The notes below the pieces were generated by a model. That model was not told the DNA's origin and made no database searches. It saw nothing but the letters and a program-made list of their open reading frames with translations. Made by a program: the position numbers and the translations under genes. From Bacteroidales bacterium (GTDB taxonomy: Bacteria > Bacteroidota > Bacteroidia > Bacteroidales > GCA-2748055), in assembly GCA_030589895.1 (NCBI GenBank), contig JAUUZQ010000006.1:1-64000 (forward strand): a stretch of DNA of 64,000 bases, given 5' to 3'. Shown one piece after another: positions 36,279 through 46,245 of this stretch (its first letter is position 1; every line of letters starts with the position of its first letter).

Positions 36279-38315
36279 ATGAAAAAAATCTTTACCTTAA
36301 TTTTTGTAGTAGTTTGCAGCATAGGACTTCTGCAAGCTCAAACCATACCTTCTGGTGGAAGCATCCAGGAGTTTATTGATGCTGCTGCTGATGGAGCAGT
36401 ACTGGAACTGGAAAGCGGTGGTATTTATACAACGGAAACTCTTTTAATACCAAAATCTATTACACTAAAAGCTGCTGACGGGGCAACGATGCGTCCGGTT
36501 ATCTATATGGAAGAAACGAATGGAATTAATTTCGGGGAGGCAAAAAGTGGAGCTGAAATCATGTTTAAAGGAATTGAATTTGCTTCCTTAGACTCACGCT
36601 ACCTTTGTCGTTTCGCTACAGGTGACTCACTTGCTTATCTGGAATTCACGGATGTTGTTGCGCATGGCTATGACAGGAGTTTCATTAGAGCAAGTGACCC
36701 GGGAATTTTTATTGATTCCATTTTGATACAAGACAGTTACTTCTACAATTTTGATGAAGGAGGTCAAACCTATCGCTTTTTCTATTTTGACAAGGGAGAT
36801 TGTCCGGTGAAGTATTTTAAAGCATCAAATTCCACATTTGTAGGATTTAACAGAACTTTTCTGCAGATTAACTCTCCAGACACGAAAAAAACTGTTATCG
36901 TAGATCAGTGTAACATCCACAGAAGATCAGATAGTAGAGAAGACGATCTGTTTGATATAGATGGTGCTGAAGGTACTAGCTTTAAACTATCCAACTCAAT
37001 CATCTCTTCAATAAAGTTAGCACCCATATGGGATGTGAAGGAAAATGTTGTCGACAGTATAATGAATTGTTTCTATTCAGATATCGAATTTGCTGACAAC
37101 ATGATTGTAAATACCTGGAGCTATGAAACAGCATTCACTGCCACAGACCCTATGTTCAGTAATGCGGCCGCAGGTGCCTTATATTTAGATCCAGCATCTC
37201 CAGCTTTGACAGCTTCAACGACTGGTGGTGCAATTGGAGATTCAAGATGGGTTGTTGCTCCTGCAAATGCTTCCTTGCTCGAGATAACAACGAACGCAGG
37301 CATGATGCCTGCGTTTACGACAGATGTACTGGTCTATAACTTAACAGTTCCTTATGGAACAGCAAGTGTGGATGTTGTTGCAGTTCCGAATTTTGCAGAC
37401 GCAACAGTAGCAGGAACAGGGACAGTGGCTATTAGTTCTGGTTCTGGTACAGCAACACTGGTTGTTACGGGAGGAGATGCATCAGAATTAACCTATACTT
37501 TGAATATAACTGAAGCACTTCCATCAACTGATGCGACACTGAGTGAATTGATACCAGATGTTGGGACGCTTGATCCAGTATTTGATCCTGCAGTATTGAG
37601 CTATACATTGGAAGCTCCAATTGCTACAGACACTGTATTCTTTGACTTCACAGTAGCAGATGGAACTGCAACGGTTGTGGATACAGACACTGTTGATGTA
37701 CAATCAGGAAGCGGCACAGCTACGTTTGAAGTCACCGCCCAGGACGGAACTACTGTCCTTACCTACACTGTAACAATCACAGTGCTTCAGCTATCAACAG
37801 ATGCTACCCTGAGTTCACTGACCCTGGATGTTGGAACACTCAATCCTTCATTTGATGCTGCGGTTGAAGCCTATACCGCTGAGGTTCCAGAAGGAACAAC
37901 TTCAGTAACTGTGGATGCAACTGCAACGGGAGTTGATATTGCCACATTGACAGGAACCGGAGCTGTGGATGTTTCTTCAGGAAGTGGAGCAGCGACCATT
38001 GTTGTTACTGCAGAGGATGGAACTACTACGAAAACCTATACGGTAGATATTACAGTATTGGTTGGTATAGATAATGTTGAGATGGATCTTGCACAGATGT
38101 ATTACAACCATCTGAGCGATCAGTTGATAATAAAGAATTCATCCAATGTTGAGACTGTTGAGATCTATACGATCACTGGTAAGAAGATATTCACTGTGGA
38201 GAACTACCTTAATGAATCCATGGAGATCAGTACTTCGAACCTGATCAACGGTTTATATTTGGTTCGTATGAAGAACAGCGATAAGGGTGTGCAAAGTGGA
38301 AAATTTGTAAAATAA
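36279..38315 (+). CDS. T9SS beta-helix protein with three cadherin-like modules
   Basis: 678 aa from ATG 36279, chosen because it starts a clean signal peptide (MKKIFTLIFVVVCSIGLLQAQ); the ORF track starts 24 codons earlier, inside the promoter. An N-terminal DUF4957/pectin-lyase-like beta-helix (about 22-340; GSIQEFIDAAADGAVLELESGG) is followed by three cadherin-like modules of about 85 residues (DATLSELIPDVGTLDP, DATLSSLTLDVGTLNP) and a T9SS type A tail (about 610-678). The helix lacks the Asp/Arg set of GH28 and PL1, so binding is likelier than catalysis. It has its own operator and terminator, so it is a single-gene unit of the regulon. Its modules resemble those of the 23401 protein. Confidence 0.8.
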   Translation: MKKIFTLIFVVVCSIGLLQAQTIPSGGSIQEFIDAAADGAVLELESGGIYTTETLLIPKSITLKAADGATMRPVIYMEETNGINFGEAKSGAEIMFKGIEFASLDSRYLCRFATGDSLAYLEFTDVVAHGYDRSFIRASDPGIFIDSILIQDSYFYNFDEGGQTYRFFYFDKGDCPVKYFKASNSTFVGFNRTFLQINSPDTKKTVIVDQCNIHRRSDSREDDLFDIDGAEGTSFKLSNSIISSIKLAPIWDVKENVVDSIMNCFYSDIEFADNMIVNTWSYETAFTATDPMFSNAAAGALYLDPASPALTASTTGGAIGDSRWVVAPANASLLEITTNAGMMPAFTTDVLVYNLTVPYGTASVDVVAVPNFADATVAGTGTVAISSGSGTATLVVTGGDASELTYTLNITEALPSTDATLSELIPDVGTLDPVFDPAVLSYTLEAPIATDTVFFDFTVADGTATVVDTDTVDVQSGSGTATFEVTAQDGTTVLTYTVTITVLQLSTDATLSSLTLDVGTLNPSFDAAVEAYTAEVPEGTTSVTVDATATGVDIATLTGTGAVDVSSGSGAATIVVTAEDGTTTKTYTVDITVLVGIDNVEMDLAQMYYNHLSDQLIIKNSSNVETVEIYTITGKKIFTVENYLNESMEISTSNLINGLYLVRMKNSDKGVQSGKFVK

Positions 38316-38349
38316 GCCTTCTTTAGAAGCGAGTAATTGAAGAAGATTT

Positions 38350-38382
38350 GGGAGATAGACCACTGGTTTATCTCCCTTTTCC
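38350..38382 (+). terminator. Rho-independent terminator after the 36279 gene
   Basis: GGGAGATA and TATCTCCC form the stem, with TTTT downstream. It lies 35 bp after the stop codon and separates this gene from the GH105 operon. Confidence 0.8.
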
Positions 38383-38406
38383 AATTTTTAGCATTGACTT
38401 TAACCG

Positions 38407-38450
38407 TTTGGGACGTTTATGTTGCATATTCGGTATACACGTACCCTTAA
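38407..38450 (+). promoter_or_regulatory. PUL operator-like motif, site D
   Basis: TTTGGGACGTTTATG is very close to the first half of site A, and TATTCGGTATACAC sits at the second half position (7 of 10 bases as in site B). Spacing between half-sites is conserved. This is the weakest of the four copies. TATCTTTA (38490) is a candidate -7 box for the operon. Confidence 0.55.
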
Positions 38451-38552
38451 TCTTTGCCCCTGTTTTCTTCAAGGGCAGCAGCAATTCAGTATCTTTACCT
38501 GTGGATCGAAAAGGATGACCCATGCATGCATTAAAGCACAGCTAACACAAAA

Positions 38553-39773
38553 ATGAAAATGAAAAAATCAATTTATATTCTAGGAGCGATATTCTTTGCC
38601 TCCATCATGATCATTTCATGCTCCCCATCTCCAAAAAATGATTCAGCAGGAGGCAACGCTGTACCTGAAGCCTGGTCAGTACGAATGGGGGAGACCATTA
38701 TGAAAGACTACCCGGATCTGTGGAAAATCGAAGAGGCAACGAAGATAAAATGGGCTTATGCAAAAGGGCTCTTATGCGATGCCTACCTGGCCCTGTGGAA
38801 TGAGACCGGGAATCAGGATTATTTCTCATATCCGCAGGCCTATGCAGATACCATGATCAATGAAGAAGGGGTCATTTATGGCTACAAGATGGAGGACTAC
38901 AACATTGATAAGGTGAATCCCGGAAAAATGCTCTTCACACTATATGAAGAAACAGGTGATCAACGCTATGAAACCGTAATCCATACCCTGCGGAAGCAAT
39001 TAGATGGCCATCCAAGGACTGATGCAGGTGGATTCTGGCACAAGAAACGCTACCCATCCCAGATGTGGCTCGATGGACTTTACATGGGATCGATATTCTA
39101 TGCCCGGTATGGTACCTTATACAATGAGCCCGAAAGCGTCCTGGATGCTGCCAATTGGATCATTCTTATGGAAGAAAAGGCGAGGGATGAAGAAACAGGA
39201 TTGCTTTACCATGCCTGGGATGAAAGCAAGGAGCAATCATGGGCCAATAAGGAGACCGGGCTATCAGAGCATTTCTGGAGCCGGGGTATGGGGTGGTACG
39301 CCATGGCTCTGGTGGATATCCTGGATTACCTCGACGAAAACTCCAGGAAAGATGAAGTTATTGCCATTGCAAAGAGAACTGCGGAAGCCATCATACAGGT
39401 GCAGGATGATTCTACGGGTGTCTGGTACCAGGTGCTGGACCAGGGAGACCGGGAAGGAAATTACTTCGAAGGATCAGGATCAGCGATGTTTACTTATTTT
39501 CTCTTTAAAGCAGTGAAGCAGGGATACATTGATGAGTCCTATCTGGTGCAAGCAAAGAAGGCCTACGAGGGGATGATCGACCATCTTATAAAGATCCGGG
39601 ATGATGGCGGAGTTGTCATTACACCGGTCTGCGCAGGAGCTGGTCTGGGAGGCGATCCATACAGGGATGGAACATATGAATACTATATCAATGAGGATCT
39701 GCGCGACAATGATCCGAAGGCAGCAGGACCTTTTATACTTGCGAGTATTCTTTATGAAGAACTGGATAAGTAA
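38553..39773 (+). CDS. GH105 unsaturated rhamnogalacturonyl/glucuronyl hydrolase, lipoprotein
   Basis: 406 aa. Lipobox IISCSPSP. The (alpha/alpha)6-barrel family GH105 is indicated by WSVRMGETIMKDYPDLW, the catalytic-Asp segment PSQMWLDGLYMG (about residue 175) and HAWDESKEQSWANKETGLSEHFWSRGMGWY. GH105 enzymes remove the 4,5-unsaturated uronate left by polysaccharide lyases, which fits the three PL1 genes just downstream. A lipid anchor is unusual for an enzyme that often acts in the periplasm or cytoplasm, but it could be on the periplasmic face. It is the first gene of the site D operon. Confidence 0.92.
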   Translation: MKMKKSIYILGAIFFASIMIISCSPSPKNDSAGGNAVPEAWSVRMGETIMKDYPDLWKIEEATKIKWAYAKGLLCDAYLALWNETGNQDYFSYPQAYADTMINEEGVIYGYKMEDYNIDKVNPGKMLFTLYEETGDQRYETVIHTLRKQLDGHPRTDAGGFWHKKRYPSQMWLDGLYMGSIFYARYGTLYNEPESVLDAANWIILMEEKARDEETGLLYHAWDESKEQSWANKETGLSEHFWSRGMGWYAMALVDILDYLDENSRKDEVIAIAKRTAEAIIQVQDDSTGVWYQVLDQGDREGNYFEGSGSAMFTYFLFKAVKQGYIDESYLVQAKKAYEGMIDHLIKIRDDGGVVITPVCAGAGLGGDPYRDGTYEYYINEDLRDNDPKAAGPFILASILYEELDK

Positions 39774-39804
39774 AAAACTCAAACATTAATCTCTAAAAAT
39801 CGAT

Positions 39805-41433
39805 ATGCGGAATAAAACATTCATCTTATTAATATTCCTGGTCATGATTTCATGTGGAACTGTTGCCTTTGCCCAGCAGCTGGCCTTTCCGGGTGCAGAA
39901 GGATTTGGAGCCTATACACAGGGAGGGCGTGGGGGAGATGTTTATACGGTTACCAATCTGACTGATTGGGGAACAGGATCATTACGCTATGGGATTGAGA
40001 CAGCCACAAGTCCGAGAACTATCGTATTTGCCGTTTCAGGCATCATACCATTGCGCTCAGATCTGAATATTGAGAAAGATTATATCACCATTGCCGGGCA
40101 AACAGCTCCAGGTGATGGAATATGCCTGAGAGATGGCACACTTGTAGTTAAAGGGAATCATGTTATTGTTCGCTATATACGCTCCAGATTGGGCGATGAA
40201 GCTGGACTGGAGCATGATGCTATATCCATTGTGAGAGGGCATAACGTCATCCTGGACCATTGCTCCGCTTCGTGGTCGGTTGATGAAGTTTTCTCTTGTT
40301 CTACAGGTGATAAGGATGAAATTGATAGTGTAACAGTTCAATGGAGCATTATCTCAGAAGCGCTTGAAAACAGCATACATTCTAAAGGAGCTCATAGCTA
40401 TGGTGCCCTGATCAGGGGTTGTTATGGAGCTAAATATTCCTATCATCACAACCTCTTTGCACATAACCGGTCCAGGAATCCGCGACCGGGAAACTACGAT
40501 GAGAATACCTACACCCTCGATCCTGAAGGGCTCTTGTTTGATTTCAGGAATAATGTTATGTATAATTGGGCAGGATTCAGACCAGGATATGATGGTGACT
40601 CAGAAAGTGTTTGCCGCTACAACTATGTTGGAAATTACGGGAAAACGGGACCAAATTCAGACAACACGGGGTATGCATATAGTGCAGGTTGCAAGCACTT
40701 CAGGGGCTACTATGAAGACAATTATTTCTTTGGGGAAATTCCTGTAGACCAATGGAGTCTTGTTGATTTCAGCGGAACATGGACTAGCCTGGAGGAAAAC
40801 GATTACAAGCAGGATATGCCTTTCCCAACAGGCCCTATTGTAACAGACTCGCCCCAGGATGCCTATGATAAAGTACTGGAGTATGCAGGAGCATCCATTG
40901 TGAGGGATATGGTTGACAGCAGGGTTATTGATGACGTTATTAATGGAACGGGTGCGATCATAGATGATGAGGATGAAGTGGGCAGCTGGCCCGTTTATGA
41001 GACATATGATGAGCGAGCTGATACCGATATGGATGGAATGTGGGATCAATGGGAAATTGACAATGGATTAGATCCAAATGATTCTTCAGACAGAAACGGT
41101 GATGCAGATGATGATGGTTATACTAATCTGGAAGAGTACCTCGATGAAGTGATTACTATGGAGCCGGTTTCTGTTGAGGATAGATATGCAGGCAAACAGT
41201 TAATTCTGAATTGTTTTCCGAATCCTGTAGATAATGAGTTGAACATAGAGCTAAGGGAAGAAGGACCATCTTCCATCAGGATTTTGAATTTCACTGGACA
41301 AATTATCTATAGTGAGGATGTTGCAGGGAAGCAACATCGTATTCAACTTGCTGATCAGCTTCCGGGGATTTACCATGTAGTAGTGAGGGGTGAAAAAGGT
41401 ACTGTCCATGCACAAAAAATTATTATTAAATAA
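39805..41433 (+). CDS. PL1-type pectate lyase with T9SS tail
   Basis: 542 aa. After the signal peptide (about 1-24, ending AFAQ), the mature N-terminus QQLAFPGAEGFGAYTQGGRG is typical of Bacteroidota PL1 lyases. The beta-helix body carries GHNVILDHCSASWSVDE and NPRPGNYD. An acidic DxDxDG-type segment (about 405-445; TDMDGMWDQWEIDNGLDPND) likely binds calcium. The end is a T9SS type A tail (about 465-542; CFPNPVDNELNIELRE). It cleaves galacturonan by beta-elimination, leaving unsaturated ends for GH105. It is secreted through T9SS and attached to the surface. Confidence 0.92.
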   Translation: MRNKTFILLIFLVMISCGTVAFAQQLAFPGAEGFGAYTQGGRGGDVYTVTNLTDWGTGSLRYGIETATSPRTIVFAVSGIIPLRSDLNIEKDYITIAGQTAPGDGICLRDGTLVVKGNHVIVRYIRSRLGDEAGLEHDAISIVRGHNVILDHCSASWSVDEVFSCSTGDKDEIDSVTVQWSIISEALENSIHSKGAHSYGALIRGCYGAKYSYHHNLFAHNRSRNPRPGNYDENTYTLDPEGLLFDFRNNVMYNWAGFRPGYDGDSESVCRYNYVGNYGKTGPNSDNTGYAYSAGCKHFRGYYEDNYFFGEIPVDQWSLVDFSGTWTSLEENDYKQDMPFPTGPIVTDSPQDAYDKVLEYAGASIVRDMVDSRVIDDVINGTGAIIDDEDEVGSWPVYETYDERADTDMDGMWDQWEIDNGLDPNDSSDRNGDADDDGYTNLEEYLDEVITMEPVSVEDRYAGKQLILNCFPNPVDNELNIELREEGPSSIRILNFTGQIIYSEDVAGKQHRIQLADQLPGIYHVVVRGEKGTVHAQKIIIK

Positions 41434-41451
41434 CACAACGAAACCTTAGTT

Positions 41452-43086
41452 ATGAAAAGAATTAACACTGGACAAAAGATATTGATCGTACTATCGATCT
41501 GCATGTTTGCTCTTTCGAGTTGCGAACAAGAGCCTCAGAAAAGAGTGAATATACTCTTTGCCATCAGTGATGACCAATCGTTTGCGCACACCGGTTTTGC
41601 TGGTTGCGAATTTGTAAATACCCCTGCCTTCGACAGGATCGCCAGCGAAGGGGTCTATTTTACCAATTGTTATGCTGGTTCTCCAGGCTGTGCGCCTTCA
41701 AGGAGCACGATTGCCACGGGCCGCTACCACTGGCAGAATGAGCAAGCAGGACAGCATGCTTCTGCATGGTTGAAAAAGTTTGTTCCTTTTATTGATATGC
41801 TGGACCTGAATGGGTATAAAACCGGACGTGCAGGGAAAGGTGTTTCTCCCTTCCAGTATGCGCGCGATGATAATGATTCTCTGTGGAGGGCCACGGATGC
41901 TGGCGGGATTATCCATAGTGATATCAGGTATGAAAAAGGAAGTCCCGAGGATGAGCGTACAGCGAAGGGAATTGGCCCTGTAAACTACTTTGAAAATTTC
42001 AAGTTCTTTATGGAAAAGGTACGTGATGATGAGCCCTTTTTCTTCTGGTATGGATGTAAGGAGCCTCACCTGTCATATGAGGAAGGTTCATGGAAACGGA
42101 ATGGAAAAAAACTTGCAGATGCAGAGGTGCCGGCATTCCTGCCTGACCATCCGATCATACGCGGAGATTTGCTGGATTATGCGGTAGAGATAGATTGGTT
42201 TGATGTGCACCTCCAGCGCATGCTCGATTATCTTGAAGAGATTGGTGAATTGGAAAATACCATCGTCATCGTTACATCAGATAATGGATTGCCCTTTCCC
42301 AGGGGAAAAGCAAATGCTTATGAGTTTGGAGTACGTGTACCTTTCGCGGTGAGCTTCCCCAAAGAATTTCCGGGTGGCAGGATCGTTGAAGATCCTATAT
42401 CCTTTGCTGACCTTGCACCCACCATCCTTGAATTAACAGGAAGCAGTTCGGAAGGTATGCTGCCAATGTCAGGTAAGAGTTTTGCTGATATCCTGAACTC
42501 AGAGGAGCAGGGGATTGTTGATTCGGAAAGAGAATATGCTTTTGCCGGTAGGGAACGTCATAGTTGTTCCCGATACCAGAATTGGGGTTATCCGCAGCGC
42601 GTCATTCGCAGCAAGGATTACTTACTTATCTGGAACATGAAACCAGAACGCTGGCCTGCCGGGGCACCACAGAGGTATGATCCGGATAATCCTGAAAAGC
42701 TTTTACCAAAATACGGGATTGCAGAGGATGGAAAGTTTACTAAAGGTTGGGCCTATACGGATATTGGATATACACCCACAAAAGCCTTTCTTATTGAGAA
42801 CAGGGACGATCCGAAAGTCAAGCCCTATTTTGACATGGCACATGCCCGGAGGCCCGAGTTTGAGCTCTATGATGTGAAGCAGGATCTTGCTTGTTTAAAT
42901 AACCTCTTCGGTGTGAAGGAATACAAGGACATTCAGGAAAAAATGAAACAGGCTTTGATCGCCGAGTTGAAAAAATCTGAAGATACCAGGGTTGTTGGTC
43001 CGGACAAAGAAATTTTTGACAGCTATTTACGATACAGCCCAATGCGGGAGTTTCCTCCACCGGAGTATGACGATATTTCTAACTAA
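41452..43086 (+). CDS. PUL lipoprotein sulfatase (N-sulfoglucosamine-hydrolase-like layout)
   Basis: 544 aa. Lipobox ALSSCEQEP; metal site AISDDQSFAHTG; maturation motif CAPSR (Cys80). The usual GKWH motif is absent and reads GRAGKGVSPF, and VTSDNGLPF is the second metal site. This pattern differs from the 26643 sulfatase and is closer to the heparan-N-sulfatase-like branch, so the two PUL sulfatases probably remove different sulfates. It lies between two PL1 genes with spacers of 18 and 4 bp. Confidence 0.92.
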   Translation: MKRINTGQKILIVLSICMFALSSCEQEPQKRVNILFAISDDQSFAHTGFAGCEFVNTPAFDRIASEGVYFTNCYAGSPGCAPSRSTIATGRYHWQNEQAGQHASAWLKKFVPFIDMLDLNGYKTGRAGKGVSPFQYARDDNDSLWRATDAGGIIHSDIRYEKGSPEDERTAKGIGPVNYFENFKFFMEKVRDDEPFFFWYGCKEPHLSYEEGSWKRNGKKLADAEVPAFLPDHPIIRGDLLDYAVEIDWFDVHLQRMLDYLEEIGELENTIVIVTSDNGLPFPRGKANAYEFGVRVPFAVSFPKEFPGGRIVEDPISFADLAPTILELTGSSSEGMLPMSGKSFADILNSEEQGIVDSEREYAFAGRERHSCSRYQNWGYPQRVIRSKDYLLIWNMKPERWPAGAPQRYDPDNPEKLLPKYGIAEDGKFTKGWAYTDIGYTPTKAFLIENRDDPKVKPYFDMAHARRPEFELYDVKQDLACLNNLFGVKEYKDIQEKMKQALIAELKKSEDTRVVGPDKEIFDSYLRYSPMREFPPPEYDDISN

Positions 43087-43090
43087 TTAA

Positions 43091-44755
43091 ATGAAGAAAT
43101 ACAAGTTAAATACAGTATATAGTTTCAAAGTGATCGGCTTGATGATGTTTCTTGGAGTGACGATGACTCTTGGCGCTCAGCAACTTGCCTTCCCTGGTGC
43201 AGAGGGATTTGGCAGGTATGCACTTGGCGGTCGTGGAGGTGATGTCTATCATGTTACTAAATTGACCGATTGGGGAGAAGGAACCTTAAGGTATGGTGTT
43301 GAAACGGCCACTGGCCCGTGTACCATTGTTTTTGATTTGTCTGGAACAATACAACTAACAAGGGGACTAAGTATTGAGAAACCATTTATCACCATTGCAG
43401 GACAAACTGCCCCGGGTGATGGAATTACCCTTTCCGGGATGCCCCTGCTGGTATCAGCCGATCATGTTGTGGTTCGTTATATTCGTGTGAGACTGGGTGA
43501 TCAGAGTGGGGCTGATGACGATGCTGTTTCTGTTAAATCAGGATCTAACATCATTGTTGATCATGTAACAGCCAGCTGGTCTATCGATGAAACATTTTCA
43601 TTCCAGAGCAACACGGTTGATTCTCTAACGGTTCAGTGGTGCATGATTACTGAAAGCCTTCGGGATTCTCATCACGAGAAAGGGATGCATGGTTATGGAG
43701 GTATAATGGGTGCCTTGCGACAAACTGTACACCACAATCTCTATGCACACCATAGTTCCCGTAGCCCAAAAATTACCGGTCGCCGGCACTGTGAGGTAGA
43801 TTTTCGAAACAATGTTATATACAACTGGGGCTACAATGATTGCTATGACGGCGCCAAATCATATACCAACTGGGCAAATAACTATTATAAGGCCGGACCT
43901 GGAACCAACAGCGATGTCAAGGACAGAATTTTTGAGCTTAGCGACTCACCGGTAGACCCGGAGAATGAGGGTTGGGAGATCTCGAATACCTTTACAACGT
44001 CATTTTTTGCAGAGGGCAATTATGTTGATGGATATGCTGGAATAAGTGCAGATAACTGGAGCGGAGGGATCGATTTTAATAACGGTGCCTCTGAAGTTGA
44101 ACACCGCGTGCTTACTCCCTTTGATTACCCGCTTATCACAGAACAAACAGCTGAAGAATGCTACCAGCTGGTACTTGACAGCGCAGGTGCATCAAAAGTT
44201 CGGGATGCCATCGATGAACGTATCATCAACGAGGTGATATCAGGCACCACCACTTATAGTGGATCTAAAACAGGCACCCCGGGGATTATCGATTCCCAGA
44301 CAGATGTTGGAGGCTTGCCTGCTCTGTCCAGCCAGCCAAATCTAACAGATACAGATCAGGATGGCATGCCGGATTCCTGGGAAATAGAAAAAGGATTAGA
44401 TCCAGACTATCCAGATGACAGAAATGATGACAGGAATACTGATGGATTTACAAATTTGGAAGAGTATCTTGATGATGCAATAACAATGGATCCTGTTGGA
44501 CTTAGTTTGCAGAAAGAGCCGGTTAATATGCTGGTATACCCTAATCCGACAAATACAAGTTTTACGATCGATCTGAGCGCCTTTGGGGAATCAATTATTG
44601 AAATATTTGATTCCCTTGGTATATTGAGATATGCATCCTCTAACAGAAATTCTGTTTGTATAATCGATGGACTAAATCTTGAGACCGGGATATTTTTAAT
44701 TCGGGTTATAGACGATTATGGCCGCTGTTTTTTAGAAAAGTTAATTATCGTATAA
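43091..44755 (+). CDS. PL1-type pectate lyase with T9SS tail (second)
   Basis: 554 aa. After a signal peptide (about 1-29, ending LGAQ) comes QQLAFPGAEGFGRYALGGRG. It has the same beta-helix order as the other two but is clearly more diverged (SNIIVDHVTASWSIDETFSF), with a longer C-terminal loop region. The acidic DTDQDGMPDSWEIEKGLDPDY segment and a T9SS tail (about 480-554; VYPNPTNTSFTIDLSA) follow. It has its own place in the three-lyase set and probably a different subsite preference. It starts 4 bp after the sulfatase stop and is followed 3 bp later by the third lyase. Confidence 0.9.
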   Translation: MKKYKLNTVYSFKVIGLMMFLGVTMTLGAQQLAFPGAEGFGRYALGGRGGDVYHVTKLTDWGEGTLRYGVETATGPCTIVFDLSGTIQLTRGLSIEKPFITIAGQTAPGDGITLSGMPLLVSADHVVVRYIRVRLGDQSGADDDAVSVKSGSNIIVDHVTASWSIDETFSFQSNTVDSLTVQWCMITESLRDSHHEKGMHGYGGIMGALRQTVHHNLYAHHSSRSPKITGRRHCEVDFRNNVIYNWGYNDCYDGAKSYTNWANNYYKAGPGTNSDVKDRIFELSDSPVDPENEGWEISNTFTTSFFAEGNYVDGYAGISADNWSGGIDFNNGASEVEHRVLTPFDYPLITEQTAEECYQLVLDSAGASKVRDAIDERIINEVISGTTTYSGSKTGTPGIIDSQTDVGGLPALSSQPNLTDTDQDGMPDSWEIEKGLDPDYPDDRNDDRNTDGFTNLEEYLDDAITMDPVGLSLQKEPVNMLVYPNPTNTSFTIDLSAFGESIIEIFDSLGILRYASSNRNSVCIIDGLNLETGIFLIRVIDDYGRCFLEKLIIV

Positions 44756-44758
44756 AAT

Positions 44759-46135
44759 ATGGTTAGAAGGATATTAATATTGTCTTTGATCGCTTTGATT
44801 ATACCACTAAGTACAATTATCTCACAACAACTGGCTTTTCCAGGGGCTGAGGGATTTGGGGCCTATTCCCAGGGTGGTCGTGGTGGTGATGTCTACACCG
44901 TAAGTAACCTGAATGATTCAGGGGAAGGTTCCCTTCGGCATGCTGTTAAATCTGCAGATGGTCCACGGACTATTGTTTTTGCAGTTTCTGGCCTGATCAA
45001 GCTTAAGGAGGAGCTGGAAGTAAAGAAAGACTACATCACCATTGCAGGGCAAACAGCTCCCGGTGATGGAATTTGTCTTAGAGACAATGCATTAAGTATT
45101 GATGCAGATCATGTTATTGTGCGTTACATACGTTCCAGGCTGGGCGACGAAGCAGGAATCAACAGCGATGCGATTTCCATTGAGGGAGGGCACAATATCA
45201 TCATGGATCACTGTTCTGCTTCGTGGTCAGTGGATGAGGTCTTCTCATGTTCTACCGCTGATAAGAATCAAATTGATAGCATCACAGTTCAGTGGTGCAT
45301 CATTTCGGAGGCATTGAACAACAGCATACATCATAAAGGTGAGCATGGATATGGTGCCTTGATCCGAGGCTGCTATGGTGCAAAATATTCCTATCACCAT
45401 AACCTGTTTGCACACAACGCTTCACGGAATCCTCGACCCGGAAATTACGACCGCAATAATGCTAAGATTGATCCTCAGGGACTCTTGTTTGATTTTAGAA
45501 ACAACGTCATATACAATTGGAAAGGTTCACGCCCAGGATACGATGGAGATAAGAAAAGTGTGTGCAGATACAATTATGTAGGCAATTATGGAGTAGCCGG
45601 ACCCGACTCTGATGAGGATGGATATGCCTACAGTGCAGGATGCAAGCTCTTCAAAGCACATTATACTGATAACTACTTTTTTGGAAGTATTCCGGATGAT
45701 CAATGGGAGCTTGTAAGATTTGGAGAAGATTGGAGTAAAAAAGAAATTCGCAAATACAAACAATCCAGGGCCTTTCCCAGCGGTCCTATTCATACTAAAA
45801 CACCTGCTGAAGCCTACCAGAGTGTTATCAAAGGTGCAGGAGCATCGCATGCACGGGATGAGGTTGATATAAGAGTTGTAAATGACGTGAAAAACGGTAC
45901 AGGCTCACTCATCGATCATGAAAATGATGTAGGCGGCTGGCCGGAATACAGGACCTACGATTTTAAAATGGACAGTGACGGGGATGGGATGCCTGATGAA
46001 TGGGAATTATCCTTGATGCTAAATCCATATGATCCTTCGGACAGAAATGGAGATGATGACCATGATGGTTATACAAATCTGGAAGAATACCTGAATGGCT
46101 TGATCCTCTTTGGTACCAAAGTATATGAACATTAA
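44759..46135 (+). CDS. PL1-type pectate lyase without T9SS tail (third)
   Basis: 458 aa. Signal peptide about 1-22 (ending TIISQ), then QQLAFPGAEGFGAYSQGGRG. The body is very close to the first lyase (GLLFDFRNNVIYNW, GYAYSAGCK and others), indicating a relatively recent duplication across the operon. It ends just after the acidic EF-like DSDGDGMPDEWELSL block and lacks the T9SS tail. It should therefore stay in the periplasm while its twin works outside the cell. Confidence 0.9.
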   Translation: MVRRILILSLIALIIPLSTIISQQLAFPGAEGFGAYSQGGRGGDVYTVSNLNDSGEGSLRHAVKSADGPRTIVFAVSGLIKLKEELEVKKDYITIAGQTAPGDGICLRDNALSIDADHVIVRYIRSRLGDEAGINSDAISIEGGHNIIMDHCSASWSVDEVFSCSTADKNQIDSITVQWCIISEALNNSIHHKGEHGYGALIRGCYGAKYSYHHNLFAHNASRNPRPGNYDRNNAKIDPQGLLFDFRNNVIYNWKGSRPGYDGDKKSVCRYNYVGNYGVAGPDSDEDGYAYSAGCKLFKAHYTDNYFFGSIPDDQWELVRFGEDWSKKEIRKYKQSRAFPSGPIHTKTPAEAYQSVIKGAGASHARDEVDIRVVNDVKNGTGSLIDHENDVGGWPEYRTYDFKMDSDGDGMPDEWELSLMLNPYDPSDRNGDDDHDGYTNLEEYLNGLILFGTKVYEH

Positions 46136-46143
46136 GGAAATTT

Positions 46144-46245
46144 ATGGGTTCAAACCAGAAAATAAAGAGACTAAGTTACCTCATTGTTGCATTGTCGATA
46201 ATCGGCTTGATATTTCTATATTTCTTAATTACTATTGTTTTTTAG
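46144..46245 (+). CDS. 33-aa single-helix membrane peptide at the operon end
   Basis: The ATG is 8 bp after the third lyase stop with an AAGGAA ribosome-binding site before it. The frame gives a basic N-terminus (MGSNQKIKR) and one hydrophobic helix (LIVALSIIGLIFLYFLITIVF). It is too short for the ORF track and overlaps the 3' end of the convergent HTCS gene by 14 bp. Close spacing, RBS and peptide character suggest a real small membrane protein; function unknown. Confidence 0.45.
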   Translation: MGSNQKIKRLSYLIVALSIIGLIFLYFLITIVF

